From Actinocrispum wychmicini (GTDB lineage Bacteria > Actinomycetota > Actinomycetes > Mycobacteriales > Pseudonocardiaceae), in NCBI RefSeq assembly GCF_004345645.1, contig NZ_SLWS01000002.1:806001-870000 (forward strand): a stretch of 64,000 bases of DNA, in the 5' to 3' direction. Numbering within the stretch: the stretch's first letter is position 1; every line of letters starts with the position of its first letter. The translations under genes were made by a program, and so were the position numbers. This document shows positions 21,991 to 30,508 of this stretch, one piece after another. The notes beneath the pieces are model-generated. The model did no database searches. It was given only the letters and a program-made list of their open reading frames with translations, and was not told the origin of the DNA.

Positions 21991-22595
21991 CCCACCTGCT
22001 GACCGCGCACGGCTTCGAGGTCGTCGCCGCCGTGTCGAGCGGCCCCGAGCTGGTCAAGGCCCTGGACGAGCTGCGGCCGGACGTGGCGGTGGTGGATGTC
22101 CGGCTGCCGCCGACGTTCACCGACGAAGGCCTGCAGGCGGCACTGGACGCCCGCCGCAAGATCCCGGGCCTGCCGGTGCTGGTGCTGTCCCAGCACGTCG
22201 AGCAGCTCTACGCGCGGGAGTTGCTCGCCGACGGCGTCGGCGCGATCGGCTACCTGCTGAAAGACCGGGTGCTCAACTCCGACCAGTTCATCGACGCCGT
22301 CCGACGGGTCGCCTCCGGCGGCACCGCCATGGACCCGGAAGTGATCTCCAAACTGCTGGCCAGCAACGCCCGGCACGAGCCACTCGCCGCACTGAGCCCC
22401 CGCGAGCGCGACGTGCTGGAGCTGATGGCCGGCGGCCGGTCCAACGCGGCGATCGCGGCCCAGCTGTTCATCAGCGAGGGCGCGGTCGGCAAGCACACCG
22501 CGAGCATTTTCAGCAAGCTCCAACTGGCGCCCTCGGACGACACCAACCGCCGCGTGATGGCCGTCCTGGCGTACCTCAACAGCATGAACGCCTAA
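21942..22595 (+). CDS. NarL/LuxR-type response regulator
   Basis: This 217-residue partner of the preceding kinase overlaps it by 49 bases. The receiver has acidic residues in LAEDL, phospho-acceptor Asp52 (VDVRLPP) and Lys in YLLKDR. The HTH domain begins LSPRERDVLELMAGG and ends with the LuxR-type SEGAVGKHTASIFSKL helix. The GTG at 21942 follows GGAGG by three bases. It probably binds the divergent promoter region to control the ABC transporter. Confidence 0.88.
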   Translation: MRVVLAEDLALLRDGLTHLLTAHGFEVVAAVSSGPELVKALDELRPDVAVVDVRLPPTFTDEGLQAALDARRKIPGLPVLVLSQHVEQLYARELLADGVGAIGYLLKDRVLNSDQFIDAVRRVASGGTAMDPEVISKLLASNARHEPLAALSPRERDVLELMAGGRSNAAIAAQLFISEGAVGKHTASIFSKLQLAPSDDTNRRVMAVLAYLNSMNA

Positions 22596-22620
22596 CGATT
22601 GCTGCGTATCGATTGCACTC

Positions 22621-23229
22621 TCACAACCGATGGCGTTGGTCGTGGGCTATGACGGCCGCCTGGGTTCGGCGGCGGAGCCCCAACTTGCCCAGGACGCTGG
22701 AGACGTAGTTCTTCACCGTCTTCTCGGCCAGGTTGAGGCGCTGGGCGATCTGGCGGTTGGTCAGGCCTTCGCCGATCAGCCGCAACACCGCCTTCTCCCG
22801 GCGGGTCAGCTGGTGAAGTGGGTCGGGCGGGGTGTCCGGCTGGGTCAGCTTGCCACCGGCGCTGACGATCCGGATCGCGCTGGTCAGCTCGGATCCCGGC
22901 ACGTGTTTGGGCACCACGCCGACGGCACCGGCGGCGAAGGCGGCGTGCGCGGTGTCGTTGTCGACGCAGTGGGTCAACATCAGGCAGCGGACCTCGGGGC
23001 AGCGCAGCTGCAGGTCACGGCACAGCTGGACGCCGTCGCCGTCGGGCAGGCCGACATCCAGGACCGCCACGTCCGGCAGCTGCTCGGGGACTTGGGCGAG
23101 TGCTTCGACGAACGTGCCCGCCTGGCCGACCACGAACATGTCCGACTCGTCGTCCAGGAGGGCGACCAGGCCACGGCGCATGATCTCGTGGTCGTCGACG
23201 ACGAACACGCTGGTGGGACTGGGACTCAC
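22621..23229 (-). CDS. Orphan NarL/DevR-type response regulator
   Basis: The receiver has VVDDHE, Asp in VLDVGLPDGDG, and Lys in VVPKHV; an HTH domain follows (LTRREKAVLRLIGEG and AEKTVKNYVSSVLGKLGL). No kinase gene adjoins it. GTG 23229 gives the usual MSPSPTSVFVVDDHE start. An in-frame GTG at 23256 would add nine residues (MPEHVARYT), but lies inside a perfect inverted repeat. Neither start has a clear ribosome site, so a leaderless message is possible. Confidence 0.8.
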   Translation of the reverse strand: MSPSPTSVFVVDDHEIMRRGLVALLDDESDMFVVGQAGTFVEALAQVPEQLPDVAVLDVGLPDGDGVQLCRDLQLRCPEVRCLMLTHCVDNDTAHAAFAAGAVGVVPKHVPGSELTSAIRIVSAGGKLTQPDTPPDPLHQLTRREKAVLRLIGEGLTNRQIAQRLNLAEKTVKNYVSSVLGKLGLRRRTQAAVIAHDQRHRL

Positions 23230-23335
23230 GGTGTACCGCGCAACGTGTTCAGGCACGTTGCGCGGTACACCCGCGCCCGGCGGAGCGACGCGGCCCTGCC
23301 CCGCGTCGCTCCGCCGCCGGTGTGATCAGCACCGG
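23230..23335. promoter_or_regulatory. Three tandem inverted repeats upstream of the response-regulator start
   Basis: Repeat 1 has perfect 18-base arms (23230-23247 and 23254-23271, loop TTCAGG). Repeat 2 has perfect 16-base arms (23278-23293 and 23301-23316). Repeat 3 has 6-base arms (23317-23322 and 23330-23335). The GTG at 23229 immediately abuts repeat 1. They may be operators in the promoter or hairpins in a 5' leader that hide the start. Confidence 0.55.
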
Positions 23336-23709
23336 GGATCGGAGGCGGTAACACGCAGCGGCCTGCGGATGACCCAATTCTGTCGATCACAATAACCGGA
23401 AAAGAATTCGGTACGCGTCCTGGTCGCAACGTCTCCCACGCTACGTTTTTCGTTTGAGCGGGCCTGTCCTGACCCAGGTTCACTCGAATGGCGGAAGTTA
23501 GCTACCACCGTACCGCCGTTACAGTGAAACCACCGGTATGGCTTGAGATTCTCACCACATGGGACACGGGCCGAATGGCCCTCCCGCACCCGTGTCACAC
23601 GGTAGAAGCTTCCCAACGAAACACAGCAGAAATATGTTCAAATAGCAACTACTCGACATCGAGACGGCCGCCTCCGGCTTGGCCGAGGCCGCCGATCGGG
23701 GGTGTGGTA
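23336..23709. other. Intergenic region with no gene seen
   Basis: Between the inverted repeats and the sigma-like gene I see no convincing reading frame, RNA gene or insertion element. Base composition is more AT-rich than in the flanking genes, especially near 23380-23410 and 23630-23660, as expected of promoter DNA. Open frames here have atypical codon use. It presumably carries the promoters of the divergent regulator and sigma-like gene. Confidence 0.4.
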
Positions 23710-24216
23710 ATGCCGGTCACGGACGCACGAACGCGTACCGACGACTACTGGCAGGAGTGCATCAAGATCCGACCGCAGTTGGTCAGGATCGCCGCCCGGC
23801 GTTGTGCGGCACCGGTGGACCCCGACGACATCGTCGGTGAAGCCCTGGTCCGCGGGGCGGAGTTCGACGATCTGGACATGAGCCGCCTGGAAGCGTTCCT
23901 GGTCTCCACAGTCACCAGGCTGTGCGCGGACGAGGCGCGCCGCCGCACCGTGGCCACGAAGATGGCCAACCATCCCAGGCTGGTGCCGCCCTCGGCGCAG
24001 GATCCGGCCGAGTTCGCCTGTGACAAGGCCGAAGCCCGCTGGGTGGCGGCGAAGATCATGGCGCTGCCGCGCCGCGACCAGGAGTTGGTGGACATGGTCG
24101 CGGACGGCATGCCGCACAGCGAGATCGCGCGGGAACTGGGTACCACCACCCAAGGCGCCCATTCGGCGCTCTACCGGCTGCGCAAGCGGATCGGCGCGTA
24201 TCGACCGATCGGCTGA
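23710..24216 (+). CDS. Sigma-70-family (ECF-like) factor
   Basis: This 168-residue protein has a region-2-like N-terminal half (RIAARRCAAPVDPDDIVGEALVRG to VTRLCADEARRR) and a region-4-like C-terminal HTH (LPRRDQELVDMVADGMPHSEIARELGTTTQGAHSALYRLRKRI). The aromatic promoter-melting residues of region 2.3 are weak, so promoter choice is unclear. The ATG at 23710 follows a G-rich stretch; an earlier in-frame ATG would add 74 low-complexity residues. No anti-sigma gene is adjacent. Confidence 0.78.
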   Translation: MPVTDARTRTDDYWQECIKIRPQLVRIAARRCAAPVDPDDIVGEALVRGAEFDDLDMSRLEAFLVSTVTRLCADEARRRTVATKMANHPRLVPPSAQDPAEFACDKAEARWVAAKIMALPRRDQELVDMVADGMPHSEIARELGTTTQGAHSALYRLRKRIGAYRPIG

Positions 24217-24473
24217 TGGCGGCATCCACCGGCATCGTGGCCGGTTCGACGATCCGCGCGGCCCTGGAATCCCGGACACTGCTTGGTCATGACGCTGGTC
24301 TGTGACGTGTCGTTCGATGTGGCCGGGGGTGCCGGCGACGGCCGGACCGACCCGAATCGTCCTGTGTGGACGGTAAGTGGCGCTTACTCTGTGATGCAAT
24401 CGTTTGTGCAGTCGCCACCGGGCAGTCGAGGTGGGACGATCGCATCTCTGACGCCGCTGTTCGAGTGGGAGTA

Positions 24474-25727
24474 ATGCTGCAGGTCACCGAGAAGTCCGAG
24501 GTAGGCGGACGGAGCGCCAAGTGGTGGTACGTGTTGGTGGCGTACGTCGCCTTGTCGTGTTCGGTGACGTGGGCGCTGGCGCAACCGTCCATCACGCCCC
24601 GGCTGCCCCTCACGTTGGGGTTGGCCGGGGTGACCGCTGTGTGGCTGTTGGCGTTCGGGCGGTGGTGGCCCTGTTGGCCGGACCGCCGGGTGTGGGCCGT
24701 CGTCGGATATGTCGTGCTGCTGGCGTTGTGCTGCGCGCTGGTCTGGTCCAGCCAGGCCTTCGTGGTGTTCGTGTGGATCGGCTACCCGTTCGCCTTCGCG
24801 ATCTTCCCGGCCAGGTGGGTCGTCCTCGCCGTCACCGCGAACTCCATCGGCACGTTCGTGGCGCAGGGCAGGTCAGGTTCGGCACTCTCGGTGAGCGTCG
24901 CGCTCGGCCTGCCGGTGCTGATCGCCTGCTGGTACGCGGGGGTGGAGAGCGAGCGGCGCCGGAAGGCGATCGCCCAGCTGATCGAGATGAACAAGCGCTT
25001 GACCGCGGCCCTGGCGGAGAACGCGGGCCTGCACACCCAACTCATGGTGCAGGCACGTGAAGCGGGCATCCTGGACGAACGGCAGCGGATGGCCCGCGAG
25101 ATCCACGACACCCTGGCCCAGGAACTGGCCGCGATGATCCGGCAACTGCAGGCCGCCGACCGGGTGCGTGACCAGCCGCAGCAGTGGGAACACCACATGG
25201 ACCAGGTGCAGATGCTCGCCCGCCGCAGCCTGTCCGAGGCCCGCCGCTCGGTCCAGGCACTGCGGCCGGCCCCGCTGGAGCAGTCCCGGCTGCCCGACGC
25301 GATCGCGGACATGGCGACGGCCTGGAGCCGGACATCGGGTGTGCCGCTGACCGTCGACACCACGGGCACGTCCGTGCCGTTGATCACCGGGATCGAGGTG
25401 GCGTTGTTCCGGGTGGCGCAGGAGGCGCTGGCGAACGTCGCCAACCACGCCCGCGCGTCCCGGGTGGGGATCACCCTGTCATACCTGGACGATGTGGTGC
25501 TTTTGGACATTCGCGACGACGGCGTGGGATTCGACGCGCCTGAGTCGTCCGTGCCGACCGAGGACAGCGGCTACGGCCTGGGAACCATGCGGCAGCGACT
25601 GCTCGGCGTGGGTGGCACCCTGGAGATCGAGAGCGGGCCCGGCGAGGGCACCGCGATCGGGGCGAGCGTCCCGGCGATCCGCACTGTGCCGACGCCCGAT
25701 CCCGCAGGCAAGTCTTCGGAAAGGTGA
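24474..25727 (+). CDS. NarL-type sensor histidine kinase
   Basis: This 417-residue kinase has an N-terminal block of five or six helices (about residues 18-150) and a coiled-coil. The HisKA_3 motif is MAREIHDTLAQE (His211), and the HATPase domain shows ALANVANHARAS, DDGVGFD and GYGLGTMRQRL. It pairs with the regulator nine bases downstream and resembles the DesK type. The 257 bases upstream hold a short GTAAG/CTTAC inverted repeat (24373-24387) but no gene. Confidence 0.9.
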   Translation: MLQVTEKSEVGGRSAKWWYVLVAYVALSCSVTWALAQPSITPRLPLTLGLAGVTAVWLLAFGRWWPCWPDRRVWAVVGYVVLLALCCALVWSSQAFVVFVWIGYPFAFAIFPARWVVLAVTANSIGTFVAQGRSGSALSVSVALGLPVLIACWYAGVESERRRKAIAQLIEMNKRLTAALAENAGLHTQLMVQAREAGILDERQRMAREIHDTLAQELAAMIRQLQAADRVRDQPQQWEHHMDQVQMLARRSLSEARRSVQALRPAPLEQSRLPDAIADMATAWSRTSGVPLTVDTTGTSVPLITGIEVALFRVAQEALANVANHARASRVGITLSYLDDVVLLDIRDDGVGFDAPESSVPTEDSGYGLGTMRQRLLGVGGTLEIESGPGEGTAIGASVPAIRTVPTPDPAGKSSER

Positions 25728-25736
25728 GAAAGACCG

Positions 25737-26357
25737 ATGATCCGACTTCTCATTGTCGACGACCATCCGGTTGTCCGGGACGGGCTCCGGGTGGCGTTCA
25801 CGGGTGAGCCGGACATCGTCGTCGTCGGCGAGGCCGGCAACGGCCTGGAGGCCGTCGAGCGCGTCCACACCCTCGGTGCGAACGTCGTGCTGATGGATCT
25901 GCGAATGCCCCGGATGGACGGCGTGAAGGCGATCAGAAGGCTCAAGGAGACCGCGCCGGACACCCGGATCCTGGTCCTGACGACCTTCGACACCGACAGC
26001 GACGTCCTCCCCGCCATCGAAGCCGGCGCGACCGGCTACCTCCTGAAAGACGCGCCGACCGACGAACTGATGCGCGCGGTCCGCGCGGCCCACAGGGGCC
26101 AGTCGGTGCTGTCACCGTCGGTCGCGAACCGGCTGGTCGGTGAGGTCCGAAAACCGCAGCGGGGCACACTGAGCCCCCGTGAACTGGAAGTCCTGAAACT
26201 GGTCGCCGAAGGAGCCACCAACCGGGAAGCCGCCGCGAAGCTGTTCATCAGCGAGGCGAGCATCAAGACCCACCTGTTGCACATCTACGCGAAACTCGAC
26301 GTGCGAGACCGCGCCGCCGCCGTCGGCGAGGCCTACCGCAGAGGCCTGTTCACATAA
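25737..26357 (+). CDS. NarL/LuxR-type response regulator
   Basis: This 206-residue regulator has a complete receiver (VDDH, phospho-acceptor Asp54 in LMDLRMPRMDG, LLKDAP). The LuxR HTH (LSPRELEVLKLVAEG and SEASIKTHLLHIYAKLDV) completes it. AGGTGAGAAAG precedes the start. It is the partner of the kinase just upstream; targets are unknown. Confidence 0.92.
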   Translation: MIRLLIVDDHPVVRDGLRVAFTGEPDIVVVGEAGNGLEAVERVHTLGANVVLMDLRMPRMDGVKAIRRLKETAPDTRILVLTTFDTDSDVLPAIEAGATGYLLKDAPTDELMRAVRAAHRGQSVLSPSVANRLVGEVRKPQRGTLSPRELEVLKLVAEGATNREAAAKLFISEASIKTHLLHIYAKLDVRDRAAAVGEAYRRGLFT

Positions 26358-26360
26358 ACA

Positions 26361-26440
26361 CCCCCTCGCGAGGAGCGGTCGGGTTGCTCGCTCGCGAGGG
26401 GGAATTCGCCCCGCGACGGCCCAGGGCCGGGCCGCCGCGG
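26361..26440. terminator. Bidirectional hairpin terminator region
   Basis: Perfect 12-base arms CCCCCTCGCGAG (26361-26372) and CTCGCGAGGGGG (26391-26402) flank an 18-base loop just after the regulator stop. A second stem with 12-base arms and one mismatch lies at 26411-26440, and a third short one (26447-26468) ends in the flavoprotein stop. No T-run follows, as is usual in actinobacteria. They sit between convergent genes. Confidence 0.65.
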
Positions 26441-26461
26441 TTCGCTCGGCTAGCCGTGTCT

Positions 26462-28924
26462 CTAGCCGAACCCTCTGATCGCCCGGTCGACGGGCTGCAT
26501 CGACGGGAAGGACGGGTGCTCCTGGTACCGACCGGTCGGCCGGGGCACCGCCTGCATGTTCGGGAACGAGGGGTGCTCCTGGTACCGGCCGTTGGGTGGC
26601 GGCACCGGGGGCATGTGCTGGAACGACGGGTGATCCTGCGGACGCGGCACCGGACGCATGTTCGGGAACGACGGGTGCTGGCCCGGCAGTGGCGGCGGCA
26701 ACGGTGGGAGGGCGCCGCCGGCGTCCGCTCGACGTTGCCTTGCCGGCGGCGGCGCCGGCCTCATCGCCGCCGCCGGCGTGTCCGGCACCGGGATCTTCGG
26801 CACCGCCAAGTTGGACAACGACAGGTTGGGCGCGGACAGGATCGGGATCGACGCGGTGTCAGGCAGCCGGTGGTCGTCGCGGACCGGTGGCACCGGTGTG
26901 GTCATCTCCACGATCTCGGGGCGTGTCATGGGCATCGAGTTCATCGGCTGACGGGCGGGCGGCGGGCCCGCGGGTTTCGCGTGCCGCCCGGCCAGTGCCG
27001 GCGGGATACGGGACGGCACCGGTCCGTGTGCGGCCGGGGGTCGGGGCGTCGACAGGGATGCCATGGCCGGCACCATCGCCGAGCCCGGACGAGCACTCTG
27101 CCGGGGCCCGGAATCCGAACCTTGCCGGGGCCCGGAAGTCGCGAACTGGCGGGACGCCACACCGTTTCCGGGGGCGGCAGCCGGGCGTAAGCCGGACATC
27201 GTCCCGTTCCCGGACCGGTCAACCGGACGCATGCCCGTTGCCGTGCCGTTCCCGGACGCGGCAAGCGGACGTGAGCCGGCAGCTGTGCCGTTTCCGGACG
27301 CCGCAAGCGGACGCATACCGGTTGCCGTGCCGCTCCCAGACGACCCGACCGGACGCATGCCGGTTGCCGTGCCGTTCCCGGCGGCCGCGAGCGGACGTGG
27401 TCCGGTGGTCGAGTCCGACCGGGACCGAGCACCTGGGTAGGAACCGGTCGTCGAGCCCGACCGGGGACCGGCGACCGGATACATGCCGGCAGCCGTGCCC
27501 GACCTGGGGGCGGACTTGGTGTCCATGCCCGGTCGTGAGCCGGCCAGGGCCTGAGCCCGGATCGGGGTCTGCACCAGGGTCATCTCGGCGGCCGTGGGGG
27601 CGCCGGCCATGGCCGGGATCGGCACCGGCATCGACCGCTGGACGACCGGGGCGGTCGGGGTCGACTCGCGGACGGGCGGCGCCGGGGGGCGGGCCACTGC
27701 CTTCGCCGGGGCCGGGGCGACCGGGCGCTTGCGCGTCTCCTCGGGCGCGGGCAGCAGGTTGTGCAGCTCTTCGGTCCACTTGATCATCGCACGGGGGGTG
27801 TCCCAGCCGCAGACGCCGACCAGCTTTCCGTTGCGCACGTAGCCGGTTACGCCCGGCGTTCCGGGGACGCCGTCGGACAGGTGCACGGTGTCCGTGCCCA
27901 GTGACGGGACGCCGGCGATCTGCAGCCGCACGCCGTACTGGCCGGACCACACCCGGGGGATCGGCGTGAACGGCGTTGCCTTGTCCCGGCCGGCCAGGAG
28001 GTTCTCGGCGGCGTGCCGGCCCATCTCGACCGCGTTGATCCAGTGCTCGACGCGCCGTGGGGTCTCGTCGAACCGCAGGTTGGGCCACCGGCCACAGTCA
28101 CCCGCGACGACGACGTCCTGGGCGCCGGCCGCGAACAGCGTCGACTCGCACAACACGCCGTCCTCCAGCACCAGGCCGGATCCGCGCAGCCACTCCACCG
28201 CGGGGACCGAGCCGATGGCCAGCACGACGGTGCCGGCGACCAGCAGTTGGCCGTCGGTGGTGTGCATGGCGATCGAGTCGTCCGCGGTCACCCAGTTCTG
28301 GATGTCCGTGCCCATCGCCATCCGCACGCGGTGTTTGCGGTGCAGTTTGTCCACTGCGGACGCGACGTCGTTGCCCAAGTTGCGCAGGGGAAACCTGGAG
28401 CGGCCGAGCATGGTCACGTCCCGGCCCATCTTGCGGGCGCTCGCGGCCACGTCACAGCCGATGTAACCGGTGCCGAGCACCACGATCGGCAGGTCGCTGT
28501 CGGAGATGGTGCGCTTGACCGCCATGGCCTCGTCCACAGTGCGCAGTGTGTGCACCCGTGGGCTGTGCCGGGGAACACCCTTGAGGTGCCTCGGTTCCAC
28601 GCCGGTCGCGATGATCAGGCCGTCGTACTTGATCTCCTCGCCGCCGGGCAGGGAAACCACCTTGCGGAGGGTTTCCAGCCGTTCGGCGCGGGTACCCAGG
28701 CGCCAGCGGGCACCCGTGTCGACGTGCCGTTGCAGCGTCAGGTCGGCCGGGCGGTCGCTGCCCGCGAGCAGGTCCTTGGACACCAGCGGGCGGTGGTACG
28801 GCCAGCGCGGCTCGTCACCGATGATGACGATCTCGCCGTCGTAGTCCAGTTCCCGCAGACGTTCCGCCGCTCGCAGGCCGGCGACCCCCGCGCCGACGAT
28901 GACGACGCGTTGCATTTCGGTCAT
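26462..28924 (-). CDS. Ferredoxin-reductase-like FAD/NAD(P) flavoprotein with repeat-rich tail
   Basis: Residues 1 to about 395 are a ferredoxin-NAD(P)+ reductase of the rubredoxin/ferredoxin-reductase type: FAD motif GAGVAG (11-16), second dinucleotide motif GTGYIG (151-156), and FAD-sealing VVVAGDCGRWPN (272-282). Residues 400-820 are Pro/Ala/Ser/Gly-rich and predicted disordered. Within them lie eight to nine 14-residue repeats (474-598) and four HPSFxxM repeats (750-812). Typical family members stop near residue 400. The start adjoins the ferredoxin stop, so the reductase probably supplies that ferredoxin. The role of the tail is unknown (wall or membrane tethering, or condensate formation). 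Confidence 0.88.
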   Translation of the reverse strand: MTEMQRVVIVGAGVAGLRAAERLRELDYDGEIVIIGDEPRWPYHRPLVSKDLLAGSDRPADLTLQRHVDTGARWRLGTRAERLETLRKVVSLPGGEEIKYDGLIIATGVEPRHLKGVPRHSPRVHTLRTVDEAMAVKRTISDSDLPIVVLGTGYIGCDVAASARKMGRDVTMLGRSRFPLRNLGNDVASAVDKLHRKHRVRMAMGTDIQNWVTADDSIAMHTTDGQLLVAGTVVLAIGSVPAVEWLRGSGLVLEDGVLCESTLFAAGAQDVVVAGDCGRWPNLRFDETPRRVEHWINAVEMGRHAAENLLAGRDKATPFTPIPRVWSGQYGVRLQIAGVPSLGTDTVHLSDGVPGTPGVTGYVRNGKLVGVCGWDTPRAMIKWTEELHNLLPAPEETRKRPVAPAPAKAVARPPAPPVRESTPTAPVVQRSMPVPIPAMAGAPTAAEMTLVQTPIRAQALAGSRPGMDTKSAPRSGTAAGMYPVAGPRSGSTTGSYPGARSRSDSTTGPRPLAAAGNGTATGMRPVGSSGSGTATGMRPLAASGNGTAAGSRPLAASGNGTATGMRPVDRSGNGTMSGLRPAAAPGNGVASRQFATSGPRQGSDSGPRQSARPGSAMVPAMASLSTPRPPAAHGPVPSRIPPALAGRHAKPAGPPPARQPMNSMPMTRPEIVEMTTPVPPVRDDHRLPDTASIPILSAPNLSLSNLAVPKIPVPDTPAAAMRPAPPPARQRRADAGGALPPLPPPLPGQHPSFPNMRPVPRPQDHPSFQHMPPVPPPNGRYQEHPSFPNMQAVPRPTGRYQEHPSFPSMQPVDRAIRGFG
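26465..26677 (-). repeat. HPSF repeat block in flavoprotein tail
   Basis: Codons 750-820 contain four copies of HPSFxxMxxV, spaced 15, 19 and 19 residues. The last two are nearly identical and separated by GRYQE. At DNA level the units near 26510 and 26570 are almost exact copies. The motif is not one I recognise. It lies at the extreme C-terminus. Confidence 0.8.
27170..27505 (-). repeat. Tandem 42-base repeat coding 14-residue units
   Basis: Codons 474-585 read as eight in-phase 14-residue units, with consensus GNGTATGMRPLAAS, followed by one decayed unit. The period is exact, so DNA units are 42 bases. The central five units are most alike, suggesting recent slippage or unequal exchange. 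Copy number probably varies among strains. Confidence 0.8.
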
Positions 28925-29131
28925 CTAAACCCTGTCCACCCTGATGGCCTGCATGGGGCAGCAGCGCGCGGCTGCGGCCGCCTGCTCGACCTGGTCCTCG
29001 TCCGGTCTCTTGGTGTAGAACAACCGGCCGTCATGGCTGAGTTCGAAGAGTTCGGGTGCCTCCATCTGACAGATCGCGTACCGCTCACAGCGGTCGTTGT
29101 CCACTTTGAGCCGAAGCCGACGGCCTCTCAT
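28925..29131 (-). CDS. Small [3Fe-4S]-type ferredoxin
   Basis: This 68-residue ferredoxin has cluster ligands in DRCERYAIC (C-x5-C) and a final CCP. The APELFEL and CCPMQAIRV segments match the single-cluster ferredoxins that serve actinobacterial P450s. Its start overlaps the upstream membrane-protein stop (ATGA), and its stop abuts the reductase start. The reductase next door is its likely electron donor. No P450 is in the window. Confidence 0.85.
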   Translation of the reverse strand: MRGRRLRLKVDNDRCERYAICQMEAPELFELSHDGRLFYTKRPDEDQVEQAAAAARCCPMQAIRVDRV

Positions 29132-29712
29132 GCCTGCTCCTCCACGAGTCCGATCTGTACGAGCATCCGCGTGGGAACGAACCGCAGGACCGACAACGTA
29201 ACGGCTGGGACGAAGAAAGTCAGCCCCGCCAGCCACAGGACGGACAGGTGCGTGTTCGCCATCGCACCGAGCACCGAGTGCGCCACCAGCAGGGGAAAGG
29301 CGACGTAGGCCGACCGATGCACCCATTGCCAGCGCCGGTAGGAGGTCCAGCGGTACATGCTCGCGGTGATCGCGATCGCGATCATCAGTTCGAGCCCGAC
29401 GATCGCGATGGTGTAGCGGAACATCGGGTTGATCGGCACCGCGATGTCCGCGAACGAGAACGCGCCCTCGTTGAGGAACAGGAATCCCATCGCGTGCACG
29501 ATGCCGAAGGCGATCGTCAAGGTCGCCAGCACCAGATGCATACTTCGGAAGGACTTGCGCTCGCCGAGCCGGCGTGCCCAGTTGGTCTTGGTCAGCACGC
29601 CCCAGCTGATGGTCAGGCACAGCATCGCGTACGAGACGCGGGCCGACACCGCGGCGACTCCTCTGAGCCCGCCGTCGGACGCGCCGCCAACGGCCAGAAT
29701 GACGTCGTTCAC
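29128..29712 (-). CDS. Ferric-reductase-like transmembrane cytochrome b
   Basis: This 194-residue protein has about five helices. Two histidine pairs lie 13-14 residues apart, in MHLVLATLTIAFGIVHAM and VHRSAYVAFPLLVAHSV. This is the spacing of bis-haem ferric reductase/NOX membrane domains. It lacks the FAD/NADPH domain, which is supplied in trans by the downstream reductase and ferredoxin. The GTG start overlaps the preceding stop (GTGA). The electron acceptor is unknown. Confidence 0.75.
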   Translation of the reverse strand: MNDVILAVGGASDGGLRGVAAVSARVSYAMLCLTISWGVLTKTNWARRLGERKSFRSMHLVLATLTIAFGIVHAMGFLFLNEGAFSFADIAVPINPMFRYTIAIVGLELMIAIAITASMYRWTSYRRWQWVHRSAYVAFPLLVAHSVLGAMANTHLSVLWLAGLTFFVPAVTLSVLRFVPTRMLVQIGLVEEQA

Positions 29713-30461
29713 CTGACATATTCCTTGTCTACGAACAACTTCGTGTTCCGGTGGCTGCCGCCGTCGCCACCGTCGTTCTCGGCGGCGGGCCGACGGCCGG
29801 CCCGGCGGCTGGCGCGCTTGCCGGCCGCGAGCCACAGCATGAACACCGTGATCGCCACCACGAGTGGCACCAGGGTCAGTGCCACCACCATGTCGATCCC
29901 GTTCGAATCGGACTTCAGCGACAGCGGCGTCGGGTTGTACAGCGCGGCGAAGTCAATCACCCCGGTGGCTTCCAACACTGTCATGTGCCGCAACACGACC
30001 GTGTTGGCTGTGTCGGCGAACTTGCGGACGTCCGGGTCGTGCGTGTCCGACCGAACCTGGGCGACCGCAGCGAAGATGATTCCGTGCGCGGCGCGTAGCC
30101 GCATCGCCCAAACGGAGTCGAAGTTCGAGCCGGATGCACTAGCCATCTCGGTCAGCCAGCTCTTCTGCGCGTCGGTCGGTTCGGCCGGCAGCGGCAGGTT
30201 GTAGGCGGCCGCGAGCTGCCGCACCGCGATGTCCAGCTGCGCGTGGTCGGTCATCATGATCCGGCCCGCTTCCTGCACCTTCTGGTTGGCGGACCGTTCC
30301 TGCGCCATCTGGCCGGCCGGGATCTCCCACAGGCCGGCCAGGCGCACTTTGACCAGGAAGTCGGCGTCGAGCGGGGTCAGCGGCGTCGCCGCCTGTGCGT
30401 TGGCCACTCCCGGCAGGGCGATGAGCAGCATGAACACCAGCGACGCGACGATTCGTTTCAC
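29709..30461 (-). CDS. DUF4142-like exported protein with C-terminal membrane anchor
   Basis: This 250-residue protein begins with a signal peptide (MKRIVASLVFMLLIALPGVANAQA). A helical domain then resembles DUF4142 (DADFLVKVRLAGLWEIPAGQMAQE, MMTDHAQLD, VLRHMTVLEA). One helix (IDMVVALTLVPLVVAITVFMLWL) and a basic tail follow. The GTG at 30461 follows AGGAAGGAC. It is first in the four-gene redox operon; the function of the domain is unknown. Confidence 0.78.
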   Translation of the reverse strand: MKRIVASLVFMLLIALPGVANAQAATPLTPLDADFLVKVRLAGLWEIPAGQMAQERSANQKVQEAGRIMMTDHAQLDIAVRQLAAAYNLPLPAEPTDAQKSWLTEMASASGSNFDSVWAMRLRAAHGIIFAAVAQVRSDTHDPDVRKFADTANTVVLRHMTVLEATGVIDFAALYNPTPLSLKSDSNGIDMVVALTLVPLVVAITVFMLWLAAGKRASRRAGRRPAAENDGGDGGSHRNTKLFVDKEYVR

Positions 30462-30508
30462 GGCGTCCTTCCTGTCTTTCGGGTGCCCGCGGGGGACGGA
30501 CAGCTGAG

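Noticed and set aside
23488..23709. An N-terminal extension of the sigma-like factor
   Set aside because: The added 74 residues are unstructured, with poor codon use and no ribosome site; the ATG at 23710 is preferred.
27170..27505. Regular 42-base repeats considered as a CRISPR array
   Set aside because: They are in-phase coding units without unique spacers and no cas genes are present.
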